Shown piece by piece: positions 6,141 to 7,966 of a stretch of 7,966 bases of DNA. The notes beneath the pieces are model-generated. The model did not search any database, was not told where the DNA came from, and saw nothing but the letters and a program-made list of their open reading frames with translations. This DNA is from JBDTMT01 sp033764095 (GTDB taxonomy: Bacteria > Desulfobacterota > Binatia > HRBIN30 > CADEER01), in NCBI GenBank assembly GCA_033764095.1, contig JANRJF010000338.1, positions 1 through 7,966 of the forward strand, read 5' to 3'. Made by a program: the position numbers and the translations under genes. Positions within the stretch are counted from its first letter, which is position 1. Each line of letters opens with the position of its first letter.

Positions 6141-6724
6141 TACTTCCTCGGCACCGCCGCGGCGATCTGCACGGCGAGCTGTTCGACCAACTCGCTCATC
6201 GCGGCGGCCGCCTCCTCCGGGGTCGAGGCCGGATGGCGCAGGTCGACGAGGTCGGAGGCGAGCGGGCTGCCGGATTCGCCGTCGCGCACCGTCCAGCGGG
6301 CGAGCAGGCCGACCTCGTTCGGCCCCTGGCGCTCGAAGCGCGAGACGTCGATGGTCACCGAGTAGTCGATCGCGGCGTTGCGGTACCACGGGAACTTCAC
6401 CACCTTGTCGGTGCCGAGCAGCGCGCTCAGGTCGCTGCCCAGCACGCGCTCGAAGTTGTCCTTCAGCGGCTCCGCCCAGCGCGCCCACTCGCTGTACTCG
6501 ATGCGATTGGCGTCGGCGCGCATCGCCATCTGCGGGCGGTCGAGATAGCCGGGGAAGCGCACCGGGCCGAGGCCGATCAGCATTTTCGACATGGTCGGCA
6601 TGGCCGGCGCGGCGGTGAGCACGTAGAAGCGCGTCGGCTCGACCTTGGGGCCGGAGAGCAGCGTGCAGCCGCCCAACGCCAGGGCGAGCGCGAGAGCGGC
6701 GAGCGGCAGACGGGCGGCGGTCAT
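6140..6724 (-). CDS. PqiC-like (ABC_trans_aux, PF03886) outer-membrane lipoprotein
   Basis: A complete 194-residue lipoprotein. The signal peptide is short and Ala/Leu-rich, ending in the lipobox LGGC with lipidated Cys20. The mature part begins like the family (PTRFYVLTAAP, residues 30-40), carries the signature IGLGPVRFPGYLDRPQM (50-66), then RIEYSEWARWAEPLKDNFERVL (74-95), which is the usual 'yl.r..i...w...W.epl...v.r.l' core of PqiC/ABC transport auxiliary proteins. A variable C-terminal helix closes it (EEAAAAMSELVEQLAVQIAAA). In known systems such proteins sit in the outer membrane and dock onto the MCE protein, completing a lipid path across the periplasm. The start overlaps the end of the MCE gene by four bases (ATGA) and is preceded by AAGGAG (6732-6737) 7 nt away, so coupling is expected. 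It is the last gene of the operon. Confidence 0.9.
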   Translation of the reverse strand: MTAARLPLAALALALALGGCTLLSGPKVEPTRFYVLTAAPAMPTMSKMLIGLGPVRFPGYLDRPQMAMRADANRIEYSEWARWAEPLKDNFERVLGSDLSALLGTDKVVKFPWYRNAAIDYSVTIDVSRFERQGPNEVGLLARWTVRDGESGSPLASDLVDLRHPASTPEEAAAAMSELVEQLAVQIAAAVPRK

Positions 6725-7686
6725 TTCGAGGCTCCTTCCGGGACCGGCTTGCCGTAGATCAGCGCGCTCGGGTTGCGCTCCAGGTAGTCGGCGAACTCCT
6801 GGATGGCGCGCGCCGCGCCGCCGAGATCCTCCAGCGCCTTGCGCAACTGGTAGTCGAGCGGCGAGCCGGGCTCGATCAGCGTGGTGGCGCTGCCGGCGGT
6901 CTTCTCCACCGCCGCCATGGTGTTGCGCGTCTGCACCAGGGTGTCGTCGAGGTTGCGGCCGAGCGGCGTGACCTGCGCGTCGATCTTGGCGAGCATGGTG
7001 CGGGTGGTCGCCAGCGCCTCGTTCAGGTGCTTGACCGTCTCCGGCAGCGCGTCAATCGTCGCGTGCACCGCCGGCGAGTTGACCAGGTTGTTGATGCCGT
7101 CGAGCGCGGTGCTGACCTTCTCCATCACCGGGCCGAACTTGATCGAGCGCAGCTCGTCGATGATCTCGCGCGCTGCGCTCTGCGCCTGTTCCAGCGCCGT
7201 CGGGATGGTCGGCAGCTCGGGCGGCTCGGAGTGCGGCGGATTGAGAAACACCGCCTTGGTGTCGGGGAAGAAGTCGAGCTGCACGAACAGCAGGCCGGTG
7301 ACCAGGCTCTGCGACTGCAGCTGTGCGCGCAGGCCCTTCTCGATGAACGCCTGCAGCATCTTCGGGTTGCTGAGCTTCATCGTCGTGCCCTCGACGATGA
7401 TCTTGGCCGGGTCGAGCTCGGCGTAGACCGGGATGCGCGGCGCCTGGTCCTGCGCCTTGGCGTCGAACACCAGCTCGATGTTGGTCACCTGGCCGAGCTG
7501 CACGCCGCGGAACTTCACCGGCGAGCCGACGCTGAGGCCGTTCACCGAGCCCGGGAAGTACATGACGTAGGGGCGCGTCTTCTTGAAGAACTGGCCGCCG
7601 CCGAAAACCACCACGCCGAGCACGGCGAGGGCGACGGCGCCGAGCACGAAGGCGCCGATGAGTGCCGGATTGACCTTCTTACCCAT
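6721..7686 (-). CDS. mlaD: MCE-domain (MlaD-like) lipid transport substrate-binding protein
   Basis: A complete 321-residue protein with a single N-terminal membrane anchor (about 9-29: LIGAFVLGAVALAVLGVVVFG). One MCE domain (PF02470) follows at about 38-140, recognisable by VMYFPGSVNGLSVGSPVKFRGVQLGQV and closing on LFVQLDFFPD. The remaining part, about 160-305, is predominantly helical with heptad-like spacing, suited to form the periplasmic helical tube of MCE hexamers. The C-terminus LERNPSALIYGKP (302-314) is a motif often seen at the end of MCE proteins that pair with a PqiC lipoprotein. The protein is longer than E. coli MlaD (183 residues), which lacks this long tail, and unlike PqiB has only one MCE domain. 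The stop of the ATPase gene overlaps its start by 8 nt; GGAGG (7699-7703) lies 12 nt upstream. Role: bridging lipid flow between inner and outer membrane. The symbol is by similarity of family only. Confidence 0.92.
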   Translation of the reverse strand: MGKKVNPALIGAFVLGAVALAVLGVVVFGGGQFFKKTRPYVMYFPGSVNGLSVGSPVKFRGVQLGQVTNIELVFDAKAQDQAPRIPVYAELDPAKIIVEGTTMKLSNPKMLQAFIEKGLRAQLQSQSLVTGLLFVQLDFFPDTKAVFLNPPHSEPPELPTIPTALEQAQSAAREIIDELRSIKFGPVMEKVSTALDGINNLVNSPAVHATIDALPETVKHLNEALATTRTMLAKIDAQVTPLGRNLDDTLVQTRNTMAAVEKTAGSATTLIEPGSPLDYQLRKALEDLGGAARAIQEFADYLERNPSALIYGKPVPEGASK

Positions 7687-7966
7687 GCGTCGCGTTCGCC
7701 TCCGCTTCGGTTCCGCCGCGGGTCAGGAAGCGCCGCACCTTGGGGTCGCCGTGTGCGCGCAACTCCTTCGGATCGCCCTGCGCGATCATGGTGCGGGTGT
7801 CCGCGTCGAGGAACACGCTGTTGGTGCCGATGGTGAAGATGCTCGGCAGCTCGTGGGTCACCACCACGATGGTGGCGCCGAGGCTGTCGCGCAGCTCGAG
7901 GATGAGGTCGTCGAGCAGGCGCGAGCTGATCGGGTCGAGCCCGGCCGACGGCTCGTCGAAGTAGAG
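7679..7966 (-). CDS. mlaF: MlaF-like ABC transporter ATPase, C-terminal 95 residues
   Basis: The gene enters from the right edge, so the Walker A and signature motifs are outside the window. Visible are the Walker B and D-loop segment LYFDEPSAGLDP at the very start of the fragment, with the catalytic Glu, and the H-loop in VVVTHEL (His at fragment residue 38). After that comes the typical MlaF-family tail: IFTIGTNSVFLDADTRTMIAQGDPKEL, then KVRRFLTRG. Its position directly before an MCE gene with an 8-nt overlap supports an Mla/MCE-type importer or exporter of lipids rather than another ABC system. The permease (MlaE family) is expected further right, as is usual for this gene order, but is not in view. 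Confidence 0.9.
   Translation of the reverse strand, partial: LYFDEPSAGLDPISSRLLDDLILELRDSLGATIVVVTHELPSIFTIGTNSVFLDADTRTMIAQGDPKELRAHGDPKVRRFLTRGGTEAEANATHG

Noticed and set aside
6233..7836. Plus-strand open frames opposite the lipid-transport operon
   Set aside because: They lie entirely over the MCE and PqiC-like genes, which carry unmistakable family motifs; the shadows are His/Arg/Ala-rich.

Overview
The window is GC-rich, densely packed chromosomal DNA from a Gram-negative bacterium. The evidence for an outer membrane is an MCE/Mla-type lipid transport operon with a PqiC-like lipoprotein, plus a second lipoprotein with its own lipobox. The gene mix (amidohydrolase_2 with an SDR, prfC, and a secreted lipoprotein with a Pro/Thr linker) fits an uncultured soil or sediment lineage of the old 'deltaproteobacterial' type, possibly Binatota. 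That placement is an impression from gene style, not a demonstrated assignment.

Layout, left to right. Bases 2-1281 (+): the end of an amidohydrolase_2 family metal-dependent hydrolase, overlapping by one base with a complete short-chain dehydrogenase/reductase; the two are probably co-translated catabolic enzymes. Bases 1358-2011 (+): a DUF1275/YoaK membrane protein. Bases 2056-2535 (-): an unrecognised 159-residue protein, 44 nt downstream of prfC (2580-4199, -), which encodes peptide chain release factor 3. Bases 4200-4503: a 304-nt divergent spacer holding a 158-bp element with 25-bp near-perfect inverted ends. Bases 4504-6039 (+): a 511-residue Cys-rich lipoprotein with a Pro/Thr linker. 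Bases 6140-7966 (-): a lipid-transport operon read right to left, consisting of a MlaF-like ATPase (its N-terminal part lies outside the window), a single-MCE-domain MlaD-like protein and a PqiC-like lipoprotein, with overlapping genes.

The most unusual aspect is the spacers. Three short gaps each contain a different 7-8 nt degenerate unit (CCGTYGTG, GCGAYGA, GGCTGTCA-like) repeated in tandem and facing its own reverse complement. One pair of arms brackets the orphan 159-residue gene, and another forms a long hairpin between convergent genes. The fourth, larger gap carries the 25-bp inverted-repeat element. No tRNA, rRNA, CRISPR array, transposase or phage gene was seen, and the coding genes themselves belong mostly to known families.
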